A DNA stretch of 64,000 nucleotides from Mucilaginibacter terrenus. Its GTDB lineage: Bacteria; Bacteroidota; Bacteroidia; Sphingobacteriales; Sphingobacteriaceae. Positions 16,348 through 24,424 of the stretch are shown here, in pieces. Below the pieces are notes generated by a model, which worked only from the letters and a program-made list of their open reading frames with translations, did not search any database and was not told the origin of the DNA. The stretch is from the NCBI RefSeq assembly GCF_003432065.1, contig NZ_QWDE01000005.1, positions 119,883 through 183,882 on the forward strand, given 5' to 3'. Position numbers and translations under genes: made by a program. The first letter of the stretch is position 1. Each line of letters opens with the position of its first letter.

Positions 16348-17494
16348 TATTTTCTGAAGTTAATCTGAATTGTTTGGTTAATTTTATAAGTGTAGGTGTT
16401 AGGTATTTTTCTCCTATCCAAGTAATAACTGGCACACAAACGGCATCACCAAAGCCGAATAATGCCTCTTGATCAGTTCCTGTTATTGTAAAATCATCCG
16501 CTCCCATTAGTCTTGCGCATTCTAAAGGGTTCAATAGTCTTATTTTTATTTCGCCTCTACCAACATGGATAAGAATTTGCCGTGCGCTACCTCCTTTTGG
16601 TGTTCTTAAACAACCTGCTATTCCATCAAATCTAATTTCTGCCATGGACTTTCCATTTCGCTTCCGTCTAAATGCTGTCAAATAAGAAACTTCCTGTTTA
16701 TCCCTTAATTGAATCAATTTAATAAAGTGTCGTTCAAAGGTTTGATTTAAAAAATAATTTACTCTTTCAGTACTCCACCATGCTTTCGATTGATCCTCAA
16801 CTTCCTGAACAATCTGCTTTAACGATAAAGATAGTGATGGCAAGGGCGGTAATTCATGGTTTATGTCCCAATTAATCTCTGGATGGTTGAATACGAAATT
16901 CACTAGTTTTTTCGGTCTAATGTCAGTGGGTGGGAAAAGATGACGCAGTTGCGGCTCTCTACAAACTCCAGTATATTTGCCGACAATAAACAATCTAACC
17001 CTACTTTGAGGCACAAAATGTACAGCATTTATAATAAATACATCTACGGCATATCCAATACAATTCAGTGCTAGAAGGGCGTCCTTCAAATCGTCGCCAT
17101 TATGAGATGTTAGGAAGCCGACTACGTTTTCTAACAGTACCAAATTGGGACGCCTTTCTCCCATTTCAGTTAATATTCTTATAAATCCCCAAAAAGCAGA
17201 AGAGTGCTGCCCGTTTAATCCTTCTCTCTTCCCAGCAACTGATAAATCTGTGCAAGGAAAAGATGCAGTCGCTAGTGAAGCCGACGGCATTGATTCTTCT
17301 GACAAATTATGAATATCCTCTAAAACAAAATGACTTTCTGAATTTAAAAAGTTATTGGTGTAAAGCTTCTTTTTTACAGGATCAATATCGTTAGCATATG
17401 TGACTTGCCAATCAGCTTTTTCAAGTCCTGATCTCATCAGTCCAATGCCTGCAAAAAACTCGATAACATTTTTATCAATAATTTTTTTCACCAT
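16322..17494 (-). CDS. DNA (cytosine-5) methyltransferase, type II
   Basis: 390 residues with C5-methyltransferase motifs in order: I VIEFFAGIGLMRSG (10-23), IV SFPCTDLSVAG with catalytic Cys81, VI LLENVVGF (121-128), VIII PQSRVRLFIVG (about 162-172), IX-like RLLNPLECARLMGA and X LFGFGDAVCVPVITW. The variable region between VIII and IX (about 180-310) should set the target sequence, which cannot be predicted here. Gene pair 15388-17494 is visibly AT-richer than its neighbours and sits between conserved genes, consistent with acquisition by transfer. It would protect host DNA from the adjacent DUF4928 protein. Confidence 0.95.
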   Translation of the reverse strand: MVKKIIDKNVIEFFAGIGLMRSGLEKADWQVTYANDIDPVKKKLYTNNFLNSESHFVLEDIHNLSEESMPSASLATASFPCTDLSVAGKREGLNGQHSSAFWGFIRILTEMGERRPNLVLLENVVGFLTSHNGDDLKDALLALNCIGYAVDVFIINAVHFVPQSRVRLFIVGKYTGVCREPQLRHLFPPTDIRPKKLVNFVFNHPEINWDINHELPPLPSLSLSLKQIVQEVEDQSKAWWSTERVNYFLNQTFERHFIKLIQLRDKQEVSYLTAFRRKRNGKSMAEIRFDGIAGCLRTPKGGSARQILIHVGRGEIKIRLLNPLECARLMGADDFTITGTDQEALFGFGDAVCVPVITWIGEKYLTPTLIKLTKQFRLTSENIDEYAKPA

Positions 17495-17605
17495 TACATG
17501 CCCTGTTTCAACTTGTATTCTTAACCGAAAGTATGAACTCTACGAAAGTACAAAATCAATCGCTAATAGCGCAGACTCGTATGTAAGAAGCCAACAAATT
17601 CAAAC

Positions 17606-17635
17606 AAAAAAGCCATCCTTTAAAGGATGGCTTTT
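17606..17635 (-). terminator. Rho-independent terminator of the zinc-ribbon/Nif3 operon
   Basis: AAAAGCCATCCTTT (17608-17621) and AAAGGATGGCTTTT (17622-17635) form a perfect palindrome flanked by A and T runs, 24 bases beyond the stop of the zinc-ribbon gene. It is symmetrical and may work in both directions. Confidence 0.85.
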
Positions 17636-17658
17636 GATATAAGTTATAAGTGATCTGC

Positions 17659-18405
17659 TTATTGTGCGTTCTCTTCTTCAAGCGCCATTTGCTCGTCTAC
17701 CAATATACGGCCGCAATGCTCGCATACGATGATCTTTTTGCGCTGGCGAATATCGCTCTGGCGCTGTGGCGGGATCTGGTTAAAGCAACCTGAGCAAGAA
17801 TCGCGCTGGATGGTTACTACTGCAAGGCCGTTCTTAGCGTTGTTACGTAAACGGTTGTAAGCAATAAGCAGGCGCTCTTCTATGTTAGCAGTTGCTTTCT
17901 CTACCTGAGATGTCAACTCGTTCTCGTCCTTTTCAGTTTCAGCTGTAATGGTGCCCAACTCGTCTTTTTTAGCCTGCAGGTCAGCACGGCGTGCTTCAAG
18001 GTCGGCAAGTGCTTTCTCGTAAATAGTGGTTTTAGATGCTATCTCAAAACCAAACTCACGTATCTTCTTTTCGCTTACCTGTACATCAAGGCCCTGTATC
18101 TCAATTTCTTTTGATATAGCGTCGTACTCGCGGTTGTTCTTAACCTCGTTAAGCTGTGCTTCGTATTTTTTAGTGTTCGCCTGCGCCTCTTTAATAAGGT
18201 TCTTGCGGGTTACAATTTCGTCCTCAAGATCGTCAAGCTCATTTTTTATTTTCTGAATGCGGGTTTCAAGCCCGGCAACATCATCTTCCAGGTCGGCAAC
18301 TTCCATTGGCAATTCGCCTCTTACCTGGCGTATCTTGTCAATTTTTGTGTGGATAGTTTGCAGGTCGTATAAAGCCTTAAGCTTTTGTTCTACGGTTTGT
18401 TCCAT
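17659..18405 (-). CDS. Coiled-coil protein with C-terminal C4 zinc ribbon (COG1579 family)
   Basis: 248 residues. Residues about 1-180 are a continuous Glu/Lys-rich antiparallel coiled coil. The C-terminus has a zinc ribbon with pairs CSGC and CEHC... read here as CEHCG (DSCSGCFNQIPP and IIVCEHCGRILV). The family is thought to bind nucleic acids or act in complexes, but its function is unsettled. Its ATG overlaps the stop of the Nif3 gene by one base (TAATG at 18405), so the two are co-translated, a pairing conserved in Bacteroidota. Confidence 0.92.
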   Translation of the reverse strand: MEQTVEQKLKALYDLQTIHTKIDKIRQVRGELPMEVADLEDDVAGLETRIQKIKNELDDLEDEIVTRKNLIKEAQANTKKYEAQLNEVKNNREYDAISKEIEIQGLDVQVSEKKIREFGFEIASKTTIYEKALADLEARRADLQAKKDELGTITAETEKDENELTSQVEKATANIEERLLIAYNRLRNNAKNGLAVVTIQRDSCSGCFNQIPPQRQSDIRQRKKIIVCEHCGRILVDEQMALEEENAQ

Positions 18406-19502
18406 TAAATAAAATATTTGACGGGGTTTGTATTCACTGTTGTTAAACGGACGGCAAAGTTAACAAATTTTTTCTGAATAATTTCACACAATAATTGCTG
18501 CGTAAATTGCTCACTTTCAAAATGTCCGATGTCGGCAATCACTATCTTTCCCTCAGCATCAAAAAACTCGTGGTATTTGTAATCGGCGGTTATAAAAATG
18601 TCTGCCCCGGCAGCAATAGCATGCTTGAGCAGGAAGCCGCCCGAACCGCCGCAAACCGCTACTTTACGGATAGGTTTACCCGTTAAAGCGGTGTGACGTA
18701 TTACTGCGGCATTCATTTTTTGCTTCACAAGACCTAAGAAAACTTCAGCCTGTTCCGCGTTTTCCAGCTCACCTATCATGCCGCTGCCAATTTGCTGGTG
18801 CTGATTGGTAACGTGATACAGGTCATACGCCACTTCCTCGTAAGGATGCGAGAGCACAAGCGCCATAATGATCTTACTTTCCAGATTGGCGGGATAGATG
18901 GTTTCAATCCGTATTTCGTGCTCGCGGTGGCGTTTGCCCGGCTCACCCACAAAAGGTGTAGCGTTCTCGTCAGCTTTAAAAGTGCCAAATCCTTCCGCGT
19001 TGAAACTTGTTTCGCTGTAGTTGCCAATATGACCAGCCCCTGCTTCAAACAACGCCGACCGTACCTGCTCGGCTTGCGCAACCGGCACATAGGTAACCAG
19101 TTTTTTTAGCAGTCCGGTTTTAGGTGAGAGTATACGCGTATTCACCAGGCCCAGGGTTTCGCAAATACGGGCATTTACGCCCGTCATAATATTATCCAGG
19201 TTGGTGTGTATGGCATAAAGCGCGATGTTGTTGCGGATCGCTTTCTCTACCACGCGTTCTACATACGTTTTCCCGTTAAACTTCTTTATCCCTTTAAAAA
19301 CTATTGGATGGTGCGAGATGATCACCTGGTAACCGTTGGCAATTGCCTCATCAACCACTGCTTCGGTGCAATCTAAGGATACCAGCGCCTGATGAACTTC
19401 CTGCTCAGGATTGCCTACAATAAGGCCGCTGTTATCGTAATCTTCCTGGTAAGCCAGTGGCGCAAGGCTTTCCAGGTAAGCTGTAAGTTGTGCTAACTTC
19501 AT
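18405..19502 (-). CDS. Nif3-like dinuclear metal centre hexameric protein
   Basis: 365 residues from ATG 19502 (MKLAQLTAYLESLAPLAYQEDYDNSG); an upstream in-frame start would add an unrelated hydrophobic leader. Nif3 metal ligands are visible in ISHHPIVFKGI (His pair), AIHTNLDN and the C-terminal DIGHFESEQF. The insert between the two Nif3 halves is the PII-like domain found in longer family members. It is also called GTP cyclohydrolase I type 2 (YbgI), but the enzymatic role in vivo is uncertain. It is the promoter-proximal gene of the pair with the zinc-ribbon protein. Confidence 0.92.
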   Translation of the reverse strand: MKLAQLTAYLESLAPLAYQEDYDNSGLIVGNPEQEVHQALVSLDCTEAVVDEAIANGYQVIISHHPIVFKGIKKFNGKTYVERVVEKAIRNNIALYAIHTNLDNIMTGVNARICETLGLVNTRILSPKTGLLKKLVTYVPVAQAEQVRSALFEAGAGHIGNYSETSFNAEGFGTFKADENATPFVGEPGKRHREHEIRIETIYPANLESKIIMALVLSHPYEEVAYDLYHVTNQHQQIGSGMIGELENAEQAEVFLGLVKQKMNAAVIRHTALTGKPIRKVAVCGGSGGFLLKHAIAAGADIFITADYKYHEFFDAEGKIVIADIGHFESEQFTQQLLCEIIQKKFVNFAVRLTTVNTNPVKYFI

Positions 19503-19619
19503 AATGGTTAAAGGTAAAAACCTAAGCCAACATAACAATACTGCCAATCTATTTGTTACGTTCCTGCTTGTGGCAGCGCGTTGCTATCCTGGAAATTTTT
19601 CCGTTATTTGATCTTGTAA

Positions 19620-20840
19620 ATGAACCCCTATCAACAAAAACGCACCTGGAAATATTCGCTTTTGGCGTTTGCCGTAGTTATTGCCAGCGGCTCTTTATTT
19701 TACACCAGTTACCTGGTGCGCAACATTGCGCAAAGCGAACGCACGCGGGCACAGGTATGGGCGTTGAGCATGAAACAGATCACCTCATCAGATGATGCCG
19801 ATTTCCTGAGCTATGTTATAGCGGTGAGGGACAGCTCCACCGTGCCAGCTATTATTGTTAATGAACAAGGAGACATGAAGTTTACCCGCGGACTGGATAG
19901 TACCAAGACATTTATTAAAATGGATCCGCAGGAGCTTAAACTCAAAAAGCAAACGTACGATCTTGATTATTTTAAAGGCGAGCTGCAGTACATGAAAGAG
20001 CAGCATGAGCCTATCCGTATAAAAATGCTTGGTGATAATTTATTGGTTTATTACAAAGACTCGGACCTTTTACGCCAGCTTAAAATATTCCCGTATGTGC
20101 AGCTGTCGGTGATTGCTATATTCCTGATGGTAGCTTATACGGCGTTCAGCTCATCGCGCCGGTCTGAACAAAACCAGGTTTGGGTTGGTCTTGCCAAGGA
20201 AACCGCGCATCAACTGGGTACACCCATATCGTCGCTTATGGCCTGGATCGTACTTATAAAAGACAAGTTTAACGCCGAGGATGACCCGCTAATGGCGGAG
20301 ATGGAAAACGATGTAAAGCGCCTGGAGATTGTTGCCGACCGCTTTTCTAAGATCGGCTCTAAACCTAAGCTGGAAACACATTCCGTTTACGAAGTGGTAA
20401 AAGATTTTGTAGATTACTTTAAGGTAAGGGTAAGTGATAAGATAAGCTTTGAACTTACCGGTAACCGAAGGTTGATAGCCGGGTTGAATATTCCGCTGTT
20501 TGACTGGGTTTTAGAAAACCTGCTGAAGAACGCCGTTAACGCCATAGAAGGTACCGGCAGTATTAAGGTTAATATAAGCGGAAGCCGTGCAAAAAAGCAG
20601 GTATTTATAGATGTTACAGATACAGGTAAAGGCATACCCCGTTCTAAGTTTGAGACCGTGTTTCAGCCAGGCTATACCACTCGTAAGCGCGGCTGGGGAC
20701 TGGGTTTGTCGCTTACCAAACGTATAATAAACAACTATCATAATGGGCAAATTATGGTAAGGGATTCTGAAGTTGGTAAGGGCACTACTTTTCGCATCGT
20801 TTTAAAAAGCTTAAACAATGATACCAAGACCACATCCTGA
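19620..20840 (+). CDS. Membrane sensor histidine kinase
   Basis: 406 residues. TM1 (about 13-32) and TM2 (about 155-172) bracket an extracytoplasmic sensor of about 120 residues. HisKA follows at once, with no clear HAMP: ETAHQLGTPISSLMAW carries the His. The ATPase domain has N box WVLENLLKNAVNAIEG, G1 DTGKGIP and G2 RGWGLGLSLTKRI. No response regulator lies next to it. The following DinB gene begins within its last 23 bases. The ligand is unknown. It is divergent from the Nif3 operon over about 117 bases. Confidence 0.92.
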   Translation: MNPYQQKRTWKYSLLAFAVVIASGSLFYTSYLVRNIAQSERTRAQVWALSMKQITSSDDADFLSYVIAVRDSSTVPAIIVNEQGDMKFTRGLDSTKTFIKMDPQELKLKKQTYDLDYFKGELQYMKEQHEPIRIKMLGDNLLVYYKDSDLLRQLKIFPYVQLSVIAIFLMVAYTAFSSSRRSEQNQVWVGLAKETAHQLGTPISSLMAWIVLIKDKFNAEDDPLMAEMENDVKRLEIVADRFSKIGSKPKLETHSVYEVVKDFVDYFKVRVSDKISFELTGNRRLIAGLNIPLFDWVLENLLKNAVNAIEGTGSIKVNISGSRAKKQVFIDVTDTGKGIPRSKFETVFQPGYTTRKRGWGLGLSLTKRIINNYHNGQIMVRDSEVGKGTTFRIVLKSLNNDTKTTS

Positions 20841-21330
20841 TGACTACTCGCCACAGGCTGCAAATTACGTAGCACAAGTTCCGGAAGGAGCGGATGTATT
20901 ACAGTTGCTCAGAGACAATCAGCAGATCACTTACGATTTGTTCAGCAACATGACCGAAGAGCAAGCTATGCATAGCTATGCACCAGGCAAGTGGACGCTG
21001 AAGGAGATGCTGGGACACATGATAGACACTGAACGGGTGTTCAGTTTCCGCGCGTTTGTGTTTTCACGGGAAGACATTGCATTGCCGGGATTTGACCAGG
21101 ACACCTACGTTAACAGTACTGATTTTAACAACCGCACCTTACAAAGCCTGGCAGAGGAGTTTAAAGCGCTTCGTACAACTACTTTATTCCTGTACGAGTC
21201 ATTTAGTAATGAGCAACTTCAACAGAGCGGCATGGCGAGCGGATACATAGTAAAAGTAGGGGCATTGGTTTACATTACCGCCGGGCACGAACTGTACCAT
21301 CATCAACTGATTAAAGAACGTTACCAATAA
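20818..21330 (+). CDS. DinB-family (DfsB-like) putative metal-dependent protein
   Basis: 170 residues with a four-helix DinB fold. Candidate metal-binding histidines occur in EMLGHMIDTERVFSFRA and ITAGHELYHHQLI. DinB-like proteins include thiol-dependent S-transferases and proteins of unknown role; no substrate can be read from the sequence. Its start overlaps the kinase gene by 23 bases, so the two are probably co-translated. A terminator follows at once. Confidence 0.88.
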   Translation: MIPRPHPDDYSPQAANYVAQVPEGADVLQLLRDNQQITYDLFSNMTEEQAMHSYAPGKWTLKEMLGHMIDTERVFSFRAFVFSREDIALPGFDQDTYVNSTDFNNRTLQSLAEEFKALRTTTLFLYESFSNEQLQQSGMASGYIVKVGALVYITAGHELYHHQLIKERYQ

Positions 21331-21331
21331 A

Positions 21332-21366
21332 AAAAGCGGAGCAACTCGTAAGTATGCCCCGCTTTT
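21332..21366 (+). terminator. Terminator after the DinB gene
   Basis: AAAAGCGG (21332-21339) pairs with CCGCTTTT (21359-21366) around a 19-base loop directly after the DinB stop codon. Confidence 0.7.
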
Positions 21367-21450
21367 CCGGTTAGGTTTGAAAATATCTTTAGCAATCTGG
21401 TTTAATTACAACCAATTTGCATCACCTTATAAAGATAGCTACGAATAAAT

Positions 21451-21495
21451 AATAAACAATAGCAATTAAATATTAATTAACTGCTATTGTTTATT
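21451..21495 (-). terminator. AT-rich perfect hairpin downstream of the DUF6249 gene
   Basis: AATAAACAATAGCA (21451-21464) and TGCTATTGTTTATT (21482-21495) are perfect 14-base arms around a 17-base AT-only-like loop, starting three bases past the DUF6249 stop on its strand. It is probably a terminator or 3' stabiliser, but the stem is weak in GC. Confidence 0.5.
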
Positions 21496-21498
21496 AAG

Positions 21499-21846
21499 CT
21501 ACTCTTTAGAGCCTTGCTTCTCTAAATACTTCATATCTGCCTTATAAGACAGGTATAAGCCTATACCACCAAATATTGCAATTAAAGAAAAGTATACTGC
21601 CGGATTTTCTTCACCCTCATGGTGCAGAACAGTGGAATCAAGCAGGTATGCTAAAAACAATCCCAAACCACATCCGATAAGCAATAAGCCCCATTTCAAA
21701 TTGGTGTGCGGCTGCGGCAGATCAACTTTGGGGTTCATGCCCCTTTCAATCATTGCCATCCGCTCGCGGTTGCGGATATAAAAAATGCCAAAGATCATTG
21801 CGAAAAAACCCAGCGGAACTAATATGGGTATTAAAACTCTTTCCAT
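21499..21846 (-). CDS. DUF6249 membrane protein
   Basis: 115 residues from ATG 21846 (MERVLIPILVPLGFF); the longer in-frame start would read a leader with no family similarity. Three TM helices are visible: about 4-22, 49-68 and 82-101. The cytoplasmic loop RNRERMAMIERGMNP after TM1 is the family hallmark. The gene is divergent from an ECF sigma gene, a recurrent arrangement in Bacteroidota that suggests the sigma factor or its membrane partner works with this protein. Function unknown. Confidence 0.85.
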   Translation of the reverse strand: MERVLIPILVPLGFFAMIFGIFYIRNRERMAMIERGMNPKVDLPQPHTNLKWGLLLIGCGLGLFLAYLLDSTVLHHEGEENPAVYFSLIAIFGGIGLYLSYKADMKYLEKQGSKE

Positions 21847-21886
21847 GATAAGTATAATTTTAAGTATATAATTTGTGTTGTTAAAC

Positions 21887-21901
21887 ACACCATTGTGGTG
21901 T
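21887..21901. promoter_or_regulatory. Short palindrome in the DUF6249/sigma intergenic region
   Basis: ACACCA (21887-21892) and TGGTGT (21896-21901) flank TTG, 41 bases upstream of the DUF6249 start. It is a candidate operator. The short arms make chance possible. Confidence 0.3.
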
Positions 21902-22102
21902 ATTTGTAAGCTCTGACTACACATCTGTTAACGAGGTTACAGGCTGGTATTAAAATTTACATCTTTAATTTGATCATGTGGCGAACAGATTTCCATTGCT
22001 GTCACCGTTTCTACTATTATCCCTTCACATCAATTATAAATTTAAAATATTAAATTTAGGTGTAACCTAATTTATGAAGCTGTTGTCAGAGCTATTATTG
22101 AT

Positions 22103-22684
22103 ATGATCAGGAAGTTTTCGGACATAGAGCTAATTGAGCAAACACTGGCAGGCAACCAGTCGGCTTATGCCGATCTGGTAAAAAGGCACCAGCGCTTTGT
22201 TTTTACGCTTGCTTTGCGGTTTACCAAACGCCGCGAGGATGCCGAAGAGGTTGCACAGGATTGCTTTATAAAAGCTTACAGATCGCTTACCGGCTTCCAA
22301 AAGCAATCAAAATTTAGCACATGGCTCTATAGTATTGTTTATACTACTGCTATGACCTTCCTGCGTAAAAAACGGGTAGACACATCGTCTATTGATGATG
22401 AGGCAACCTGTCTGCAAATAGAAAGCCGGCCAAGCGCTTATGACACGCATAATGCGGAGAATAAATCAAGGTCGTTTTACCTCAACCAGGCTATAGAACA
22501 ATTGTCGGCAGATGATGCTGCAATTATAACCATGTTTTACAAAGGCGAGCAATCTCTTGAAGAAATAGCGCGCACGATGGGCATTGAAGCCAACACTGTT
22601 AAAGTAAAACTATTCAGGGCGCGCCAGCGTTTGAAAGACAAGCTGGAGCACAATTTAAAACACGAAGTGAACGAATTGATATGA
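22103..22684 (+). CDS. ECF-type RNA polymerase sigma factor
   Basis: 193 residues. Region 2 includes FVFTLALRFTKRREDAEEVAQDCFIKAYRSL and FSTWLYSIVYTTAMTFLRKKR; region 4 includes EQSLEEIARTMGIEANTVKVKLFRARQRLKDKL. It directs polymerase to a small regulon, typically envelope stress or surface functions. Its last four bases (ATGA, 22681-22684) contain the start of the next gene, the presumed anti-sigma factor. It is divergent from the DUF6249 gene, which may be a target. Confidence 0.95.
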   Translation: MIRKFSDIELIEQTLAGNQSAYADLVKRHQRFVFTLALRFTKRREDAEEVAQDCFIKAYRSLTGFQKQSKFSTWLYSIVYTTAMTFLRKKRVDTSSIDDEATCLQIESRPSAYDTHNAENKSRSFYLNQAIEQLSADDAAIITMFYKGEQSLEEIARTMGIEANTVKVKLFRARQRLKDKLEHNLKHEVNELI

Positions 22685-23181
22685 ACCACATAGAAGAAAA
22701 GCTTTGGAACTATATTGATGGTTCCTGCACGACAGCAGAGGCGCAACATATTGCCGGGCTTATTGAGCAAGACGAAGTATACCGGTTAAAATATCATGAG
22801 CTGCTAAAGCTGAATGATGAATTTAGCACTATGGAACTGGATGAGCCGCCCATGGCGTTTACCTACCATGTTATGGAGGGCATTCGTGCCGAGCACGCTA
22901 AGCAACCACTGAAAGCGGTTATAAACAAGCGTATTATATGGAGCATTGCCGCCTTCTTCATTGTAACAATACTTGCTTTGCTGGTTGTTGCATTCAGCTC
23001 CCTTAATTGGACAACTACAGCAAGCACCGGGGTTAAACTTCCGCAACAACTTAATGCGGCACACATAAACAATATCTTTTCTGGCGCCCTTATGAAGGGA
23101 TTCCTGTTTTTTGGCTCGGTGATGGGATTATTCCTGGGCGATTCGCTCCTGAGGAAAAAATCCGGTTTGAAGCAAGTTTAG
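22681..23181 (+). CDS. Membrane-anchored putative anti-sigma factor
   Basis: 166 residues. The N-terminal 60 residues (EEKLWNYIDGSCTTAEAQHIAGLI...EVYRLKYHELL) resemble the anti-sigma helical bundle, but only one Cys is present, so the zinc-binding HxxxCxxC motif is absent. A TM helix at about 84-104 and a second at about 136-153 anchor it. It is translationally coupled to the ECF sigma gene, strongly implying that it sequesters that factor at the inner membrane. Role inferred from context and topology. Confidence 0.8.
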   Translation: MNHIEEKLWNYIDGSCTTAEAQHIAGLIEQDEVYRLKYHELLKLNDEFSTMELDEPPMAFTYHVMEGIRAEHAKQPLKAVINKRIIWSIAAFFIVTILALLVVAFSSLNWTTTASTGVKLPQQLNAAHINNIFSGALMKGFLFFGSVMGLFLGDSLLRKKSGLKQV

Positions 23182-23202
23182 CATTAGTGGTGTATAATTT
23201 TG

Positions 23203-23404
23203 CTGACACATTGTACAAATGCCTTTACAGTTTTACCATAAACTTAATGTAAGCTTTACACCTTTAAACATATTGAAACAAATGCAACTGTTTTTGGTAC
23301 GGTGTTTGTAAATACTTATGCGGACCGGTAATCTACCGGTTAATTGTGATAAGGTTTAGGTTGAAAGTCTCCCGGCGCAAGGTTGGGAGGCTTTTATTTT
23401 TTTA
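23203..23404 (+). ncRNA. Candidate small RNA with two hairpins and an intrinsic terminator
   Basis: A perfect Bacteroidota -7 box TAATTTTG lies at 23195-23202. About 180 bases later a hairpin CCGGTA/TACCGG is followed by a terminator: AAAGTCTCCC (23364-23373) pairs with GGGAGGCTTT (one G-U pair) around an 11-base loop and precedes a T-rich tract to 23404. There is no ORF between. The terminator lies too far from the anti-sigma stop (183 bases) to be its simple 3' end, though a long 3' UTR is possible. The exact 5' end is unknown. Confidence 0.5.
23364..23404 (+). terminator. Rho-independent terminator of the candidate small RNA
   Basis: A ten-base stem (AAAGTCTCCC with GGGAGGCTTT) and 11-base loop are followed by TTATTTTTTT. 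It ends either the small RNA or a long sigma/anti-sigma transcript. Confidence 0.8.
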
Positions 23405-23508
23405 CAAGCTTTTTAATTTTTCTGTTTTAAAAGCAAACGTCACGGTTAAACCATTTCACAAAAAATTCATCCTACAATTGTTACCTTAGCGCAATTGTAT
23501 AAAATTAA

Positions 23509-24366
23509 ATGAAACAGCCTTTGATATACTTTTTCAGCATGCTTATGGCGTGTTGCATAACTACAAAAACATTTGCACAGGAGCCCCGTATCCCCGAAGC
23601 CAGTTCTACGCAAACGCTTATACAGGATTTTGGATTAGGTAAAATCACCATTACCTATTCCAGGCCTAACGTAAAAGGCCGCAAAATATTTGGCGGTATT
23701 AACCCTTACGGTCAGGTTTGGCGCACTGGTGCCAACTCCGCTACCACCATCACCTTTAGTGAAAACGTTATTGTAGAAGGCAACAAAGTACCTGCGGGCA
23801 CCTATTCTCTCTTCAGCATTCCTGAAGAAAAGGAGTGGACCATTATATTAAATAAAACCGCAAAACAATGGGGCGCTTATGGTTACAAGCAAGAGGACGA
23901 TCTGCTGCGTTTCAAGGTGAAGTCTATATACTTATCTGAAAAACGCGAGACCTTTACGCTACAATTTGCAAACTGTACAACAAAAAGCAACGACTTATAC
24001 ATAGTTTGGGACCATACCGGTGTTATTATACATATGCAGACCGATGATGACGCGCAAATAACAGCTAACATCGAAAAGTTGATGCTAAATCCTGATGTAA
24101 ACAAACGCCCTTACTTTAACGCTATACAGTACTACTACGAGAACGACAAAGATCTGAACAAAGCTATGACATGGGCGCTGGAAGCAGAAAAAATTGAACC
24201 GAAAGCACCATGGTACAAGTTGTGGAAAGCTCGTATACAGTTGAAGATGGGCGATAAAGCTAAAGCCATAGCCACTGCACAAGAAGGCATAAAGCTGGCT
24301 AAAGCTACAGATGACGAGGAGTACGTGAGGCTTAACGAAGCTGTAATTACTCAGGCTAAAAATTAA
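23509..24366 (+). CDS. Secreted DUF2911 protein with TPR-like C-terminus
   Basis: 285 residues. A signal peptide (about 1-23, ending TTKTFAQ) precedes the DUF2911 domain (about 35-180), recognisable by ITYSRPNVKGRKIFGG, YGQVWRTGANSATTI, VPAGTYSLFSIP and WGAYGYKQEDD. The last 90 residues form helical repeats (DLNKAMTWALEAEKI, WKARIQLKMGDKAKAIATAQEG) like tetratricopeptide units. The function of DUF2911 proteins is unknown; they are common periplasmic or outer-surface proteins of Bacteroidota. Monocistronic, with a terminator behind. Confidence 0.92.
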   Translation: MKQPLIYFFSMLMACCITTKTFAQEPRIPEASSTQTLIQDFGLGKITITYSRPNVKGRKIFGGINPYGQVWRTGANSATTITFSENVIVEGNKVPAGTYSLFSIPEEKEWTIILNKTAKQWGAYGYKQEDDLLRFKVKSIYLSEKRETFTLQFANCTTKSNDLYIVWDHTGVIIHMQTDDDAQITANIEKLMLNPDVNKRPYFNAIQYYYENDKDLNKAMTWALEAEKIEPKAPWYKLWKARIQLKMGDKAKAIATAQEGIKLAKATDDEEYVRLNEAVITQAKN

Positions 24367-24386
24367 AACTCTCTTATATGATATTG

Positions 24387-24417
24387 AAGAGCCGCATTAA
24401 GCGGCTCCTTTTGTTTT
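24387..24417 (+). terminator. Terminator after the DUF2911 gene
   Basis: GAGCCGC (24389-24395), loop ATTAA, GCGGCTC (24401-24407), then CTTTTGTTTT. It lies between convergent genes and serves at least the plus strand. Confidence 0.9.
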
Positions 24418-24424
24418 AAGTCGC

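Larger units (their letters stand above)
23182..23508. other. Intergenic region holding a probable small RNA
   Basis: 327 bases between the anti-sigma and DUF2911 genes. It contains a -7 box, a GC-rich hairpin and a terminator on the plus strand (separate entries), with no convincing ORF. The segment after 23405 carries the DUF2911 promoter region. Confidence 0.5.
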
